Made by a program: the position numbers and the translations under genes
Shown here: positions 35,305 through 47,254 of the stretch, in pieces
How positions within the stretch are numbered: the first letter of the stretch is position 1
How the letters are laid out: every line of letters begins with the position of its first letter
NCBI GenBank assembly: GCA_963971285.1
Contig: OZ020246.1
Span: 10,399,217-10,463,216, forward strand
Direction: 5' to 3'
Length of the DNA stretch: 64,000 bases
Source of the DNA: Astropecten irregularis
Taxonomy: Eukaryota; Echinodermata; Asteroidea; Paxillosida; Astropectinidae
Notes under the pieces: generated by a model
Database searches by the model: none
What the model saw: the letters and a program-made list of their open reading frames with translations, nothing else
Told to the model about the DNA's origin: nothing

Positions 35305-36395
35305 AATTGTGTAATACAAGGAGCTCCGTAATACACGGGGCACCATGGTATAATGGAAGGAGTAACGTAGTGTAATGTACAGGGCTTCGTGGTGTCATGA
35401 ATAGAGCACCAATCCACCATGGTGTAAGATATGGAGCACCATGGTGTAAGATATGGTGCACCGTGGTGTAAGATATGGAGCACCGTGGTGTGAGATATGG
35501 AGCACCGTGGTGTAAGACATGGAGCACCGTGGTGTAAGATATGGAGCACCGTGGTGTGAGATATGGAGCACCGCGGTGTAAGACATGGAGCACCATGGTG
35601 TAAGATATGGAACACCATGGTGTAAAACCAGGAGCACTATGGTGTAAAACCAGGAACCATGGCGTAAGACGTGGAGCACCGTGGTGTAATATATCGGCAC
35701 CACGGTGTAAGACTTGGAGCAACATGGTGTAATACATGGAGCATTATGGTGAGGGACATGGAGCACTGAGGTGTAAGACAATGGAGCACCATGGTGTAAG
35801 ACTTGGAGCACCATGGTGTAAGACTTAGAGCACCATGGTGTAAGACAACAGAACTCCATAGTGTAAGACATGAATCACCGTGGTGTAAGACATGACACAA
35901 TATGGTGTAAGACATAGAGCACCATTTTGTAAAACATGGAGCACCATGATCTAAAACCAGGAGCACCATGGTATTAGACAAGGAGCACCATGTTGTAAGA
36001 CACGGAGCACCATGTTGTAAGACACGGAGCACCATGTTGTAAGACACGGAGCACCATGTTGTAAGACACGGAGCACCATGTTGTAAGACACGGAGCACCA
36101 TGGTGTAAGACACGGAGCACCGTGGTGTAAGACACGGAGCACCGTGGTGTAAGACACGGAGCACCATGGTGTATGACACGGAGCACCGTGGTGTAAGACA
36201 CGGAGAACCATGGTATAAGAAATGGAGCACCATGGTGTAAGACATGGAGCACCATGGTGTAAGACACGGAGCACTATGGTGTAAAACACGAAGCACCATG
36301 GTATAAGACATGGAGCACCATGGTGTATGACATGGAGCACCATGGTGTATGACACGGAGCACCGTGGTGTAAGACACGGAGCACCATATGGTATA
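35305..36395 (+). repeat. 22-bp minisatellite
   Basis: About 50 units of the type GGAGCACCATGGTGTAAGAC plus two bases (AC or AT). Each carries a 10-bp palindrome, CACCATGGTG, or variants CACCGTGGTG and CACCATGTTG. The left end (35305-35420) is degenerate; the centre and right are homogeneous, with a block of CACCATGTTG units at 35985-36090. Because 22 is not divisible by three, every unit shifts frame, which leaves all three minus-strand frames open and produces long overlapping artefact frames of up to 254 codons. No sign of real coding. Confidence 0.9.
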
Positions 36396-36409
36396 AGACA
36401 TATTTTAAG

Positions 36410-38640
36410 ACAATTTTATCTGAAAATTATTGTAGCGAGAGGACGGATGAATTTGAAACATACTTTGAGTGTCGTCATTTTACGGTAGGATGGATAAAAC
36501 CCGTCCACCCGGTAACTGTGGCTATTCAGATATTATCAGAATCAGAAACGCCCTCGTGATTGGCTGAGATTGACCTCGTGCCATTGACGTCATCGAGGTC
36601 AAGTGGTAAATCACACACAGGGGTAATGGACACATCTTCAGTTCTAGACAATAGTTGAGGTGGCAATTTGTTCGACATGCGACACCCATGTACTGGTACC
36701 CTGCTCCATCTGTGTCCTTGGCTGTAAACAAACATACACAGGTACGGGTTGGCTGGTTCCTTCCGCGTCTTGTGATTGTTGTTATGTAAGAAATACAAAT
36801 ATTTGTCCCTTCGGGGTTCCATACGGTACCCGTATTAAAAGTCAAAAACAAATAGTGGTGCGACTTAAATTTACCTTCATTTCGAAACCGATGGTGAAAA
36901 TTAGAATAATTTGCCCCATTTTTTCAGCATCTCAAAACGAAAACAATATGAAAATTCTCGGCCTTTGTTCTTCAGCCATCATTTTTTACCGCACTCAAAT
37001 GAAAATATTAGATTGTTAAACTTGTTTGTGCGTGGATGGCATGGTAGGGGTGCGTTCATTCACAGTAAACATCGCCATGAAGTAAATATTCAGTGTAGCC
37101 TGTGTATCTACCTGGTTGAGACCGCGTTGATTGTGTCGAATTCATCAGCATTGTAGCATATCGCTTAAGAGCTCTTGTTCGTCAGCCGAGCTCTTACCCT
37201 CACTCTCTCTCTTTCTCTCTTTCACCCTGAATTTGGCAGGCTAGTAAGAAGCCCCAGGTCAAGCTGTCCTGCATTTGATGAAGTCCCTTATGAGAGACGA
37301 TTAAATTTGTTGACATCGCAGCGGACCTTTTCCGCTGTAGAGGCAAATTAATGCAACCGTACCCTTTTTTTTTTCTTCTTCTTCCCTTCTCCTTTTTCTC
37401 GTTTATTCCTCCGAGCAACGTGATCTAAGCTGGCACAATGAACAAGCCAGGAATATAGAGGAGGTAGCGCCTACTACTATATACCCCCGTCAGAAGCCCT
37501 TTGCTACGGGGGGCAAGGCTGAGCGACGTATGGGGTCGGGCTACCGGCAGAAAAATCGTCTTATTATCCCGTTCCTCGGGTATCAATCATCATCTATGTT
37601 CATGTTCCTAGATTTTTTTTCTCTTTCTTTCTTTCTTTTCTTGTCGTTCTTTCTCTTACTCTTTTCTCGGACTTGAACTCAGCCGTGCCGCAGTTTGGCG
37701 CGGATTTCCGGCAGGATCGCCTGTCGAAAGGCACGCTTAAGCTGGCTTGCTCGCCGAGCTTTTGTTCCCAATCCAATTCCTTCACTCCTGGGCATGGATC
37801 GTCTAGGCTGTCTTTTATAAACACTGCCAAATGATCTTAATTTGGTGGGAGAGAAAAAACGTAAAAAGTAAAAAAAAAAGAAAAAAAAAAGGGTCATGTA
37901 CAATTCGGGCTAATTAAAGACGGAGGCACAACAAAGAATATTGTGTTTCGTATTTCACAATGGACGTCTGGGAGTGGACACAGGGGGAAAGGACAATTAT
38001 TTTGAAAGCGAATCGGTCTGACAATAACAAAAAAAATAATTCCAATTAAGTCAGGGAGAATAAAATAGACGGGTAAAACAGACACATGGGTTAGCTGATG
38101 ACGAAGCAAAATGCATGTCAAAACGTGCTGGGTGTGACCACGGTGTGACTTACGTCCACTATACAATAAGGTCTTGAGGAAATGTAACGACCCACGTTAC
38201 TTAACAGGTGTGTATATGTCGACTGTTACCGGCCATCACTCAATGGTGTCGACAGTCGAACAATAAAGCTCCGACACGAGAGGTGCCTGGAATCGGCATT
38301 AATCTTTACTTCCCAACAGCAAAAATAGCAAAGAGTAGTTTTTCTGTGTGTATAACTGTACAATTTGCCCCCATTTCTGTCCTGCCTACCAATTACTTTT
38401 TTAGGCCCTTTGGTGGAAATAATCCAGTATTCTGAGCCAGACATAATACACAACATACGGTGAATAGGGGCATCCGGTTAAGGCTCAAGCTAGACCCGTG
38501 TCGATAGCTGCGAGCGAACCGAATCATATGGCGTGCGAAAAAAAAGAAAGACAAGAAAACCGAAAAAGAAAAAAAAACTGGAAGCTAGGATTATAGCGGA
38601 GCGATAACGTGTACGGCATTTAATAGGTGTCGTAAAAGAT
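36410..38640. other. No strongly supported gene
   Basis: 36522-37160 has overlapping unrecognized frames. On the minus strand TATAAAAG near 37810-37817 is followed by a CpG-rich stretch and a GTAAGAG near 37660, which could be a promoter and untranslated exon, but the evidence is thin. C/T-rich runs occupy 37200-37225 and 37615-37660. Confidence 0.3.
37243..37351 (+). CDS. Possible terminal exon
   Basis: A long pyrimidine tract ending TTCACCCTGAATTTGGCAG is followed, after one base, by 35 codons and a stop; the peptide starts LVRSPRSSCPAFDEVPYERR. In phase 0 the same acceptor yields only 12 residues (ASKKPQVKLSCI). Unrecognized. The C/T tract is part of a simple repeat, so the acceptor may be accidental. 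Confidence 0.2.
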
Positions 38641-38880
38641 TAATAGCTCTGTCAATCAGCCGATTTGGGGACTTGATCCCCGGAGTGGCGACAATTTGGA
38701 AGGCATGGCGGCATCTCAGCTCCGGAGTCGGCGGCTCATTTCTGGGCACGTTTTTCCTTCCCCAGTTTTCTTGCCGTGCGTTCCGTGTGATTCACCGGCA
38801 GCGGGCGAACCCACGGGACTTGATTCCCCACTCGCGGTGCCGTGGCGCGCAACATGGCGCTAAAACCTAACAAATTTTCG
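38640..38880 (+). promoter_or_regulatory. CpG-rich patch with short ATG frame
   Basis: CpG density rises over about 38660-38880. An ATG at 38705 (context AGGCATGG) opens 52 codons, beginning MAASQLRSRRLISGHVFPSP, to a stop at 38861-38863. No family is recognized and no donor follows. A promoter or a 5' untranslated exon is as likely as coding. Confidence 0.2.
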
Positions 38881-38884
38881 CGCC

Positions 38885-40200
38885 TTTTTTTTCCCTCTTC
38901 TTCTTCTTTTAAGTCAAGTAGAGTTTTATGACGGCTGTTGCATGTATGAAAGAGAAGATGCTTGTTAAAGGTAAACTTAAGTCAACTGGAGTGCCGTATC
39001 AATGTTTTTTTGTATGGTTATTTTGGTTGATGTTACTAAACAATATCATTGTATATAGCTTATATATATCTTTTTCAGTGACGTCACCTTTAGACCATTA
39101 TTAGAAACGAGACCGCAAAAAATATATATGATGAAGTAGCTATATGTAGTAAGGGGCATCCTTTTGAGCTCAAGAGGGCGCCCTATTCAGAATGACGTCA
39201 TGGATTGCTCAAACTTGACACCGTACCGTTCGGGCCTTTTCGCTGCTGAGACGAAAACAATGAACGCGCTTGAACAAAGCTTTTGAGGGAATTTAGGCCT
39301 ACACAATTTTCGCAGCTCGTTGCTAAGAATAACTGCAGCATATGGTTTACAATTTGCCAGTTAAATATAACCACGAACTTAGAGGCCTGCGGTAAAATTG
39401 GCTAAACATGAAGGAAGGAGGAGAAGAAAAAAATCTTTGCTTTATTATTCAAGTATGCACAAGCATACCTTGCACGGGTGAACATAATATGAGCTGGGAT
39501 CATACAATCTCAACACCTTTTTGGACGTCGACTCATTCTATTACCCGTGCGTACTATGACATCATACGACTGTTCCATGTATTGCACAACAGCAAGGAGC
39601 CGTCCCCTTACCCTATTTATACCCCTAGGCATTGCAATTGTTCAAATAGACACCATAATAGAGCGCCTTCCTGTGAACATTACTCACATCCAATGGTTAA
39701 ACATTGGAGGATTCCTCCAGCTTCGAAAAAAAAATGTCTGGTCTTAAAACCTAGTTTTGGCGGGAAAACGCTCTCAAGCAAAATTAAGACGAGGACGGTC
39801 GGCTGGACGGTACAGTACAGACACATCTTGATCGTCTGCCGCATTAATACTTGATGAGTGTGCGCCCATTTAATCAACACCATGAATAATACAAAGACTA
39901 TTCATCCTTAGAGGTATTTCTATCATCACCATCATCACCATCATCATCATTATTATCACTGTCGGTAAAGTGAGGAAGGGGATGCAGGAGCTATAGGACG
40001 GGTGGTTTCAAGACACCAGGTAGCAGAATTTGAAATCTGGATCATTCTGGAGAACAAGTTATTTCTCAACTTTTTCACTTTGAGGTGAACCTCTTGGTAA
40101 TTTAAGCACTTCCTTCAAGCCAGTCAAAGGTATATACCTTCGAAATTCAATAAAAAAAACCCAATCTTCCAAAGCAGTACCTTCTGATTAAACATCACCT
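38885..40200. other. No supported gene; simple repeats
   Basis: A 148-codon ATG frame at 39408-39854 has no recognizable domain and no splice context. ATC/ACC repeats lie at about 39917-39957. A CTCF-like site is listed at 39172. Confidence 0.35.
39172..39184 (+). promoter_or_regulatory. CTCF-like motif
   Basis: AAGAGGGCGCCCT contains the AGAGGGCGC core. It is partly palindromic (GGGCGCCC), so orientation is less certain than for the other candidates. Confidence 0.25.
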
Positions 40201-40227
40201 GTTAATGCAAGCGTATCCCAGAGTTGC

Positions 40228-40345
40228 TGACTCGAGTCGATGACTTGGACTCGAGTCCGACTCGAGTCACCAATTTGTGTGACTTGCGACTTGACTTGAC
40301 TTGGAACACAATGACTCGAGACTTGACTTGACTTGTGAAAATTTG
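40228..40345. repeat. GACTTG / ACTCGAGT short-repeat cluster
   Basis: The palindrome GACTCGAGTC and its variants occur four times and GACTTGACTTG twice within about 120 bases. The two halves of the block repeat the order GACTTGACTTGACTTG followed by a spacer. It looks like an expanded short repeat, not a site cluster for one factor, although this cannot be excluded. Confidence 0.65.
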
Positions 40346-40499
40346 ACTTCGAATCCAATGTACTAAATCATTAAAAAAAATAAATGATACAAACAACAAT
40401 AATCGCAGAGTTGGTATTAAGCTGCTCTCATAATCCAACATCTTTCCGAAGAAATTTAAAGAGAGGCAGGACCGTTTCCGACGCCGAATTGGAAAGAAG

Positions 40500-40691
40500 A
40501 TGAAGAAGACGAAGAATAATAAGAAGAAGAAGAGGTGTGTGTACCCACTAAAGCAAAAACTCCTGAAATGTGTCGACCGATTGGCTGGTGCTCTGAGCTA
40601 CAAGACTCAAGAAGCCTTGCTGTGGGCTGCATCTTTCCCGTTCACCATTTGCTTTCTTCGACATGAAAACTGTCCTGGTCTTAATACGTGA
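40500..40691 (+). CDS. Short unrecognized frame
   Basis: ATG opens 63 codons: a lysine-rich head from an AAG-rich tract, then LKQKLLKCVDRLAGALSY and a hydrophobic stretch ALLWAASFPFTICFL. The second half looks protein-like, but the start lies in simple repeat and there is no homology I can name. Confidence 0.15.
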   Translation: MKKTKNNKKKKRCVYPLKQKLLKCVDRLAGALSYKTQEALLWAASFPFTICFLRHENCPGLNT

Positions 40692-40699
40692 ATCGAATG

Positions 40700-43600
40700 T
40701 CTCTGGGTTCACATAAGTAGGCCATGCCATACAAACGAACAAACAAAGGAGGCCATGACATGTACTCCTGATGCCACATGGAATCTGATGATTCGTAAAA
40801 TATCATAGCTCAGTGTGAGGGAAGGTTATAAAGCTTTGGAGGTTGGAGGGGCTTCGTCTTAGATAGACTCTTGATGATCGGAGAGGCATCATTTTGCAAG
40901 ACGATAAAGAAGCACACTTACGAAAACAATCATTGATTACGCAGACCCTCATCATTGCAGATGTGACTGGAGGGCAGTTTTGAATGATGCCAGAGATGAT
41001 GATGGTGGGGGTATACGGTCTATCTTAGACATGATCCGGTATAGAGACTTCAGTCCTCAAGGAAGGGAGGCGGGCTAAAAGTCGAAGAATCTCCAAGCCC
41101 CTGGGAGCTTTGGCGCTCCGGATTCTTCTTAATTAAAATGATGTTCTTTTTTGGGAAGTTTTTTTTTTAATTTGATTCCATTGACTTGTGGCTTTTGACT
41201 CAGGGAAGGCTGGGAGCATAATTACAAGAAGATAGAAACTAGAACAGCGAAGCTGTCATGGCTCGCTGCAGCCTTACGTGCAGTTACAAACATGATAGCA
41301 AACACCCATCCATCACACACGCACCCATACAAAAAAATCAACATTTTGAAACAATAGAAAAACGTCACTATTTTTCATTTACAATAATAAAACATTATTT
41401 TGGACAACGCACCCATCAAAAAAAAATTGGGGTTCAAGCACATACTAAAAAACTTTAACATTTCACACGGACGGACGGACGGGACGAACGGTACTACTAC
41501 ATAGGCTTAGCTTTGCTTCGCAGCTCGCCAAAAAGCAGACACAATAATAAAGTTACCACTGATCACCTTATGGGTGCACCTTGAAGACAATTCGAGCGGG
41601 AAAAAAAACTTCATCAGTGGTCGAAGGTTGACGGTCAGTAGTAAAGAGAATAGTGGTGTGTAATCACGACCTAACATGCATAATATTATATCTGTGGCCT
41701 ATCTGTGGTGTTCATTTCAAGTCGCGCTTCTTAATTGCGGGAAATATCGCTGTGGAATTTTGTTTGTGACACAATTTCTGAGCTTGAACTGCGAGATGGT
41801 CACGCATACACGCTCCAGTGTTCAAGATGATGACAGATTTTTCGAGCCACTTTTGCGGTTGTCCTGTCTCCCATTTCACTCACTGTGTGATGGACGACCC
41901 ATCCTCCATGTTTGATTAATTAGCGAAATCATATCGATGTCAACATAGGGTACAATCTTTAAAACAAAACACTTCTTTCAATTAAAAAAAAAGCCAAATC
42001 GAATCGCCTGTTTTGTTTTAATATTTAATGAGTGACTTGCCTGAAGAGAATAAAACAACAAAGCGAGTGTAAAAAAGCGAAACTTTAACCTCAATTTTAA
42101 TTAAACTGTCTGGCTTGTCGATAAAATTGATGGGTTTATCGCCAGATGGTTTAAAATTCTGGCCGATTTAGGTCCAAAGATTCAATACTGAAATTTATTT
42201 TCAGATGACAAAGGATGATGTATCTCTCGCTAACGATTAAATATCTTTAGTTACTTGTCAGTCAGTCCTGTTTCCATTGGTAATCGACAATTTAGCAGAG
42301 GATTGCCACACAAGTATTCATCGATCACCATAATACAACCACGTATACGTATAGTATCATAGACTGGTAACCGCACATTCGAGAGGAATGGAATGCGCTG
42401 GGAATGTACCTGGGTACCAGACTTGTGCCAGGTGAACTGCATGATAATACAGTACTATATACCTTTCTTTTGCAACGTCACAGCCCAAGTTGTTGCCAAC
42501 CAACATGGCAGAAACTATGGCGAGCCATCAAAGCCAGGCATAAAAAATAACCACAATTGAAACACAAAGTTTCATAAACATTGAAAGATATTGCTGAATG
42601 TAATGGAAACAACACAAGCAATGACGGTATGTATTTTGTATGCTATGGAAAGTTGAGTAAAAATTTTGAATTTGGTCACGCCGTCTGTCAAGAAAATGAA
42701 ATGATTTGCAACATTTGGACGCCCATACCATGAAGGAAGGACAATTGCCAACCAGCATGTCAGTGTTTGTAAACAAAAGAAAGGTATATAACCATGGAGG
42801 GAGAAATACCATGAAACAATAGCAAGGGCATCAGAGTCTAGAGGGAGCTATCATGGAATAGAAAAGGGAAGGTCTCTATATTATAAAGTAAAGGCTTTTA
42901 GGGGAGATATCTTAAACTTAAAGGTACCTTTAAAAAAAGAGAGAATTAATGCTTTTCTCAAGAAGATGGGAAAACATAATTCAGAATAACAAAGGGGGAC
43001 AGAAAGCCATACTTGACAAGATACGACCATTCTCCATCGCTGTTTGCTATTAAACACCGTTCAGCATGTACCCTAATAAAGCACAATGATCCATCTTTCT
43101 CGATTTTACATTTTAAGTTGGGAATTACAAAAAATGGATTCTTAAAAACAAAGACTCGGGACTCAATTCCGCTCAACGCGTGACGGGTCATGCTTAGCAG
43201 AAACCAGGGTGAGAACAGGTCATCATGAAGTATATACTGACGTGCCGTAAGGCATCATAATAATGGGATATCGGTATTATATAGGTAAAAGTGCTTACTA
43301 CGTGCAAGCGCCGGGTTTTGCTCGGTTGCTTTTCAGCACGGAGCAAGATTTTCCCAGTGACCTTAGGTCTTAGCGGTCAACACCACAAATTAGCAGAATC
43401 TAACACCAGAAGGAATGTCTGCCCCTCCCCCCTTCAATACTGGAGGTATTTGACCACACGGAATTCACAAAATGGGAAGTCTCTTTTTTCCCCCACTATA
43501 AAGTTCTTGCCGTGATGCTCTGCTAGCTTGCCAAACATGTCTCCAGCACATTTCTGATGGAACTCCAGCTTGTGTGTGTGATGTGACCCCGTTGGCATTA

Positions 43601-44240
43601 TCGTCACTTCATCTTTCTCAGCTGGATCTTGGAGAATACATGTGGTCGGGGGTTAGAGGTCAAATTAGCGAGGTGTGAGGAAAACTATGTCGGATTCGCA
43701 TGGAGGAGGAGAAGGGGCCCCCCTTAGTTAAAGATGCATGATGTGCTTTGCGCATCCCAAACCAAGCGCCATGTTGTGTAAAAAGAGGGTTTTTTTGGGG
43801 GGGGGGGGGCGGGGACTAAGAAGTTGTATTGCAAGTTCTGGGCATTTCATTCACGCAGTTACTTTGGAACAATTTCTTTATTGGATGTGAAACTTCAAAC
43901 CATCGATAACAAAGCAGGATGTTTTTGCTGGCAATCGTCTTTGATAATTTCTAAGCATAGACATCCAATCATTCATCCAAAGCAACCCATCATGATTTAT
44001 ATGACGTATTCTTCCCTCTTCGTTTGAAGGAGTATAGTGGGATTTATACCATGCATGAAATAGGATTCCCATAATTCTGAACGTCAGTTCATCATCAATT
44101 AAGCGACTGCCAGTCATGAAAAATACACAACCGTCAGAGATGAAGAGATCGCCTTTTGTATCAATTTTCCTGGACGGTGCATGGCTTAATTTTTATTAAC
44201 TGCTTGACGTGTGGTCTCTCTATCACCAGCCCTCTCTCCT
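40700..44240. other. No supported gene; one AT-rich regulatory candidate
   Basis: Frames are short and unrecognized. 41980-42250 is AT-rich with clustered TTAAT, ATTTAAT, TGATGGGTTTATCG and AATTAAAC words suggestive of homeodomain-type sites. A G run lies at about 43794-43811. Fragments of the CTTAGCAGAAA repeat type occur near 43190. On the minus strand an ATG at about 41907 runs nine codons to GTGAGT, too short to call. Confidence 0.35.
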
Positions 44241-44250
44241 TCATTTTCAG

Positions 44251-44439
44251 GACTGTTTTTATAATACTGGGCATTCAATCTCCGTTAACAATGCCTTGAC
44301 GTCGGGAGTTATAATCGCGACATGTTCCCCGCTCCCCTGGCCGATGAAATATACTCATCTCCATCGTATATTTCGATTTGATTTGATAGACAAGGCAATA
44401 AATACATTGACGGAAGGGCATCGTGGGTGCGCTGTATAG
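44251..44439 (+). CDS. Possible terminal exon, unrecognized
   Basis: A strong acceptor, CCTCTCTCCTTCATTTTCAG, opens 62 codons and a stop in phase 0. The peptide begins DCFYNTGHSISVNNALTSG and includes FRFDLIDKAINTLTEGHRG, which has normal amino-acid composition. No family is recognized. It points toward the minus-strand terminal exon that ends 245 bases away, giving a convergent gene arrangement. AATAAA at 44398-44403 lies inside the coding part, before the stop, which argues mildly against it. Confidence 0.3.
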   Translation, partial: DCFYNTGHSISVNNALTSGVIIATCSPLPWPMKYTHLHRIFRFDLIDKAINTLTEGHRGCAV

Positions 44440-44683
44440 TAGGAGGAAGAGAGTAGCTTGGTAATACCAGCTCCCGTGGTATAGGTCGCGAGGTGCAATT
44501 CGGCAACCGCTTGTCATCGATGGCATAAAACATGATCAAGGCTCGGGGAAAGAGGGGTTTTATAATCATTATTATTCTTTCTTTCTGGCTGCTGCATGTA
44601 CTCTGGGTTTTGAAGCTGCTTGGGTCTTGACAACCGCATGGCTGGATTTACGCCTGAAAGAGGCATAGATCATGGACAGGCAA

Positions 44684-44982
44684 TCACGCGGACTCCGCGG
44701 ATGAAATACGACTGCTAGACCGTTTACTGCCAGTCAGCAGAACCCGTGGGACGGCCAAGGGTGTGAAGTCTGCCCGAAGGCGTTCTCCCATAGCCCGTGG
44801 ATAACAGCCAACACCACACAATGATAAAAGCCCACCAAACAGACTGGAATTGGGTCGTGTGCGGTCAGACTTTGCCCAGATGTGGCTTCTTTCTTTCTTC
44901 TTGATGGTGGTGTCAGAGGTGGGATGAGGGTTAGGCAGTAAGAGAAGTGACAATGAAGGAACGGAGATTACTATACACAACG
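44684..44982 (-). CDS. Terminal exon, unrecognized protein
   Basis: On the minus strand a strong acceptor, CATCATTTTTGTTTTTCAG, precedes two bases and 98 codons to a TGA at 44686-44684. Codon use is balanced and G+C is higher than in the flanks, as expected for coding DNA. The product starts with a hydrophobic stretch (LCIVISVPSLSLLLLP), then a basic linker, SLFGGLLSLCGVGCYPRAMG, and a Ser/Arg-rich end, TGSKRSSSRISSAESA. The hydrophobic part could be a membrane segment. Preceding exons, to the right, were not found; intron phase is 1. AATAAA on this strand lies near 44193, about 490 bases downstream. I cannot name the family. Confidence 0.45.
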
Positions 44983-44999
44983 CTGAAAAACAAAAATGA

Positions 45000-46210
45000 T
45001 GAGCGATATTAACAAAACACAATCATAAATCTACACCATCCGATAAATCCGTCCTAAATGTCGCATCGGCGAATCTTACTCCAGGACCCCCCCCCCCTCC
45101 CCAGCCCTCCCCTACCCTAAAATGTTCATCCCATGGCCCTCGACAGCCAATGTGTATATATCATTTCTTATTCACGTCATCAAACGTGATTTGTGGCGAA
45201 GTGCGTTGCACTATGTAGAAAGGGGGAAAAACTCTTCTCTACACTCGCTGTGATAAATGACTCCATTTTGTGCCCACTTCTTCTTCCTCCCGTCAGAAAC
45301 ATGAATACATTGGTTATCCGACACTGCTGTGACAATCAAGCAGAACTGAGCTGCTTGAGTTAGTCATAGTTAGTGCACTATCTATGCGGTACAGCAATGT
45401 GCAAGTCCGTGCACGTTTTGCCAAATGCGAAAAGAACGCACTTAAATCTGTTATTCGTAATTGATTGGTAAAGTACTGTAGGCATTCGTTTGCCTTTCAA
45501 CTTTGGACTTGTAGAGAGAGAGAGAAAAAAAGTGTAGTTTTTTTATTTTATCACGAATTAGATGCAGTCGAGTCGGATGATGAATTCACTCTGATACGGT
45601 TGGACGCTCTTGTGTCGAATGGATGTAGGCATACATGCCTGGTGCATTTTTAACGAAGAAGACATTGGGTTCGATAACTGATTGGGCTGATGAGCGGTAT
45701 ATCAATGTGATCATAATTTCAAATTCTCATCACTGCACCAGCTGCATGTCAGTTTATACATGGAAATGAGAATTTACACAAACAAAGCTGGGCAAGGTTG
45801 CATGGATGGAACGCAATGAATCTATGTATAAGCTAGTATTACTGTTGAAATCCTGGAGATAGAAATGGAAAAATAGCGACAAATATGTTGCTGTTTATAA
45901 CCAGGATTGCGATTCTATATCGAATCCTAAATCAGCAATACTAATGAGCAAAACCGCACGTGACGAGATTAAAGCCATGATAAAGCATTGGGCATTACAC
46001 ATTGTCATAAGCAATGTACAGAGTGGCACATAGGGACTTCTTCAAAAGTTCAGGTTCAGAACCGTAGACAATAGACGTAGACTCCCCTGTTTTTGTGTGT
46101 GAAACGCGGTCGGTCATTTCCGCTCCGTCTTTACTTTAGGCCCTTAATATAAGTCACCTGATGAAGTTTTGAATTTCATCGGCTAAGTCTCAGGTTTCAC
46201 GAGACCGCCC
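45000..46210. other. No supported gene
   Basis: AT-rich DNA with a C run near 45085. A 12-bp hairpin, GATGAA...TTCATC, lies at about 46158-46180 near a TTTCACGAGA stretch. No exon is supportable. Confidence 0.4.
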
Positions 46211-46213
46211 CCA

Positions 46214-46579
46214 TCAATTGCAAGTTTTCTCAGATTGAAGTTTGGCGAAAGTGTCCGGACGCGAAACATGACTCAACATGCCAGAAAGAGCTACATCGCT
46301 CATGAAAGGTTCAACATAAGTTATATTTGTGCATGCAAAGTTTTTGTCTTCCCAAGTAAGGAGTTTACTCTCTCCTGTGGTCCCTAAACTCCCTCTTGTC
46401 AATTGTGCCTCTAGGCCTTCGAGTGCTTGGATCCGCATTAACACACGCTCGCTGCATCTGATAGGCACGCATTCTTCGAAAATGGAATTCGAACAGACAT
46501 CTGGACAGGAGTAAACCAACCCGGTCACCACAGTTCGCCGAGTTTGCCAAGGGTCGGTCCGCCGGTGTGTTCCAGCTTT
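46214..46579 (-). CDS. Uncharacterized 121-codon open stretch
   Basis: The minus strand is open from just after a TAA (46582-46580) to a TGA at 46214, with no ATG near the start. The residues are of normal composition (for example MRIQALEGLEAQLTRGSLG and YVEPFMSDVALSGM) with several cysteines. No domain is recognized. It could be an exon lacking a clear acceptor, or a relic of a retroelement, given the ribozyme-like repeats elsewhere in the window. Confidence 0.25.
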   Translation of the reverse strand, partial: KAGTHRRTDPWQTRRTVVTGLVYSCPDVCSNSIFEECVPIRCSERVLMRIQALEGLEAQLTRGSLGTTGESKLLTWEDKNFACTNITYVEPFMSDVALSGMLSHVSRPDTFAKLQSEKTCN

Positions 46580-46599
46580 TTATCGGTGGCAAACCGGAC

Positions 46600-47140
46600 T
46601 GTTTTCCCCCTGTCCTCCATTCGATTAGCATTCCTTGGTAAATTGAACGTCTGTGAACACCTCGTGCCGGCCTGTCGGCTTATCTGCAGTTCGTGAAAAC
46701 ACACCGATAAGAAAACTTCGGCTTATGCATGTATATGAGCTCGGTTCATAACATAGCAAGACCGCGGCGGGAAAGTTTTTGCTGTCTATCAGGTTATAGA
46801 AATGTACACTGCATATCACGCATGACCGACAATCGGTATGTTAAGCCAAACACCATTGTACATGTGTACATACGGTGTTTTGCATACATTCATTCATAAA
46901 TTTGAAAGAAGCATTATTGCCAAATATGGTATAAACCATAGAGCTAGGCACATGAACTAACACCACTGCTCTCAATCTCATTACCATATCATTTTTGGAT
47001 TACATTTCCCATGCAAGACCAAAGTTCCCTTTACCCATCACTTGCCACTTGTCCCAAACCATCTTCGATTAAAATGAAAATATGATAGGGCCCTAATCTT
47101 GATAATTAACTTAGCTTGTTTCGATTTCTATCTCGTCTTC
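46600..47140. other. No gene seen
   Basis: AT-rich; short frames only; no repeats recognized. Confidence 0.45.
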
Positions 47141-47156
47141 AGATTTCTTTTCTCAG

Positions 47157-47248
47157 AGTTGTGTGGTGGAAGGTTTCTTATATATGCGAAATTCATTGGT
47201 CGAACACCAACAAGCTTCTATACTGATAATGATATAGTATTAAACATG
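47157..47248 (+). CDS. Possible exon next to the ribozyme-like repeat
   Basis: A double pyrimidine tract ending ATTTCTTTTCTCAG precedes two bases and 30 codons ending AACATG|GTATAA. The peptide starts LCGGRFLIYAKFIGRTPTSF. If unspliced it ends two codons later. Unrecognized. Its right end abuts the dispersed repeat copy, so it may be part of that repeat. Confidence 0.2.
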
Positions 47249-47254
47249 GTATAA

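Noticed and set aside
35225-36401. Reading frames of 97-254 codons rich in LTPWCSVSYTMV-type units
   Set aside because: By-products of the 22-bp minisatellite on the minus strand.
39408-39854. 148-codon ATG frame
   Set aside because: No family resemblance, no promoter or splice signals; plausible by chance in 64 kb.
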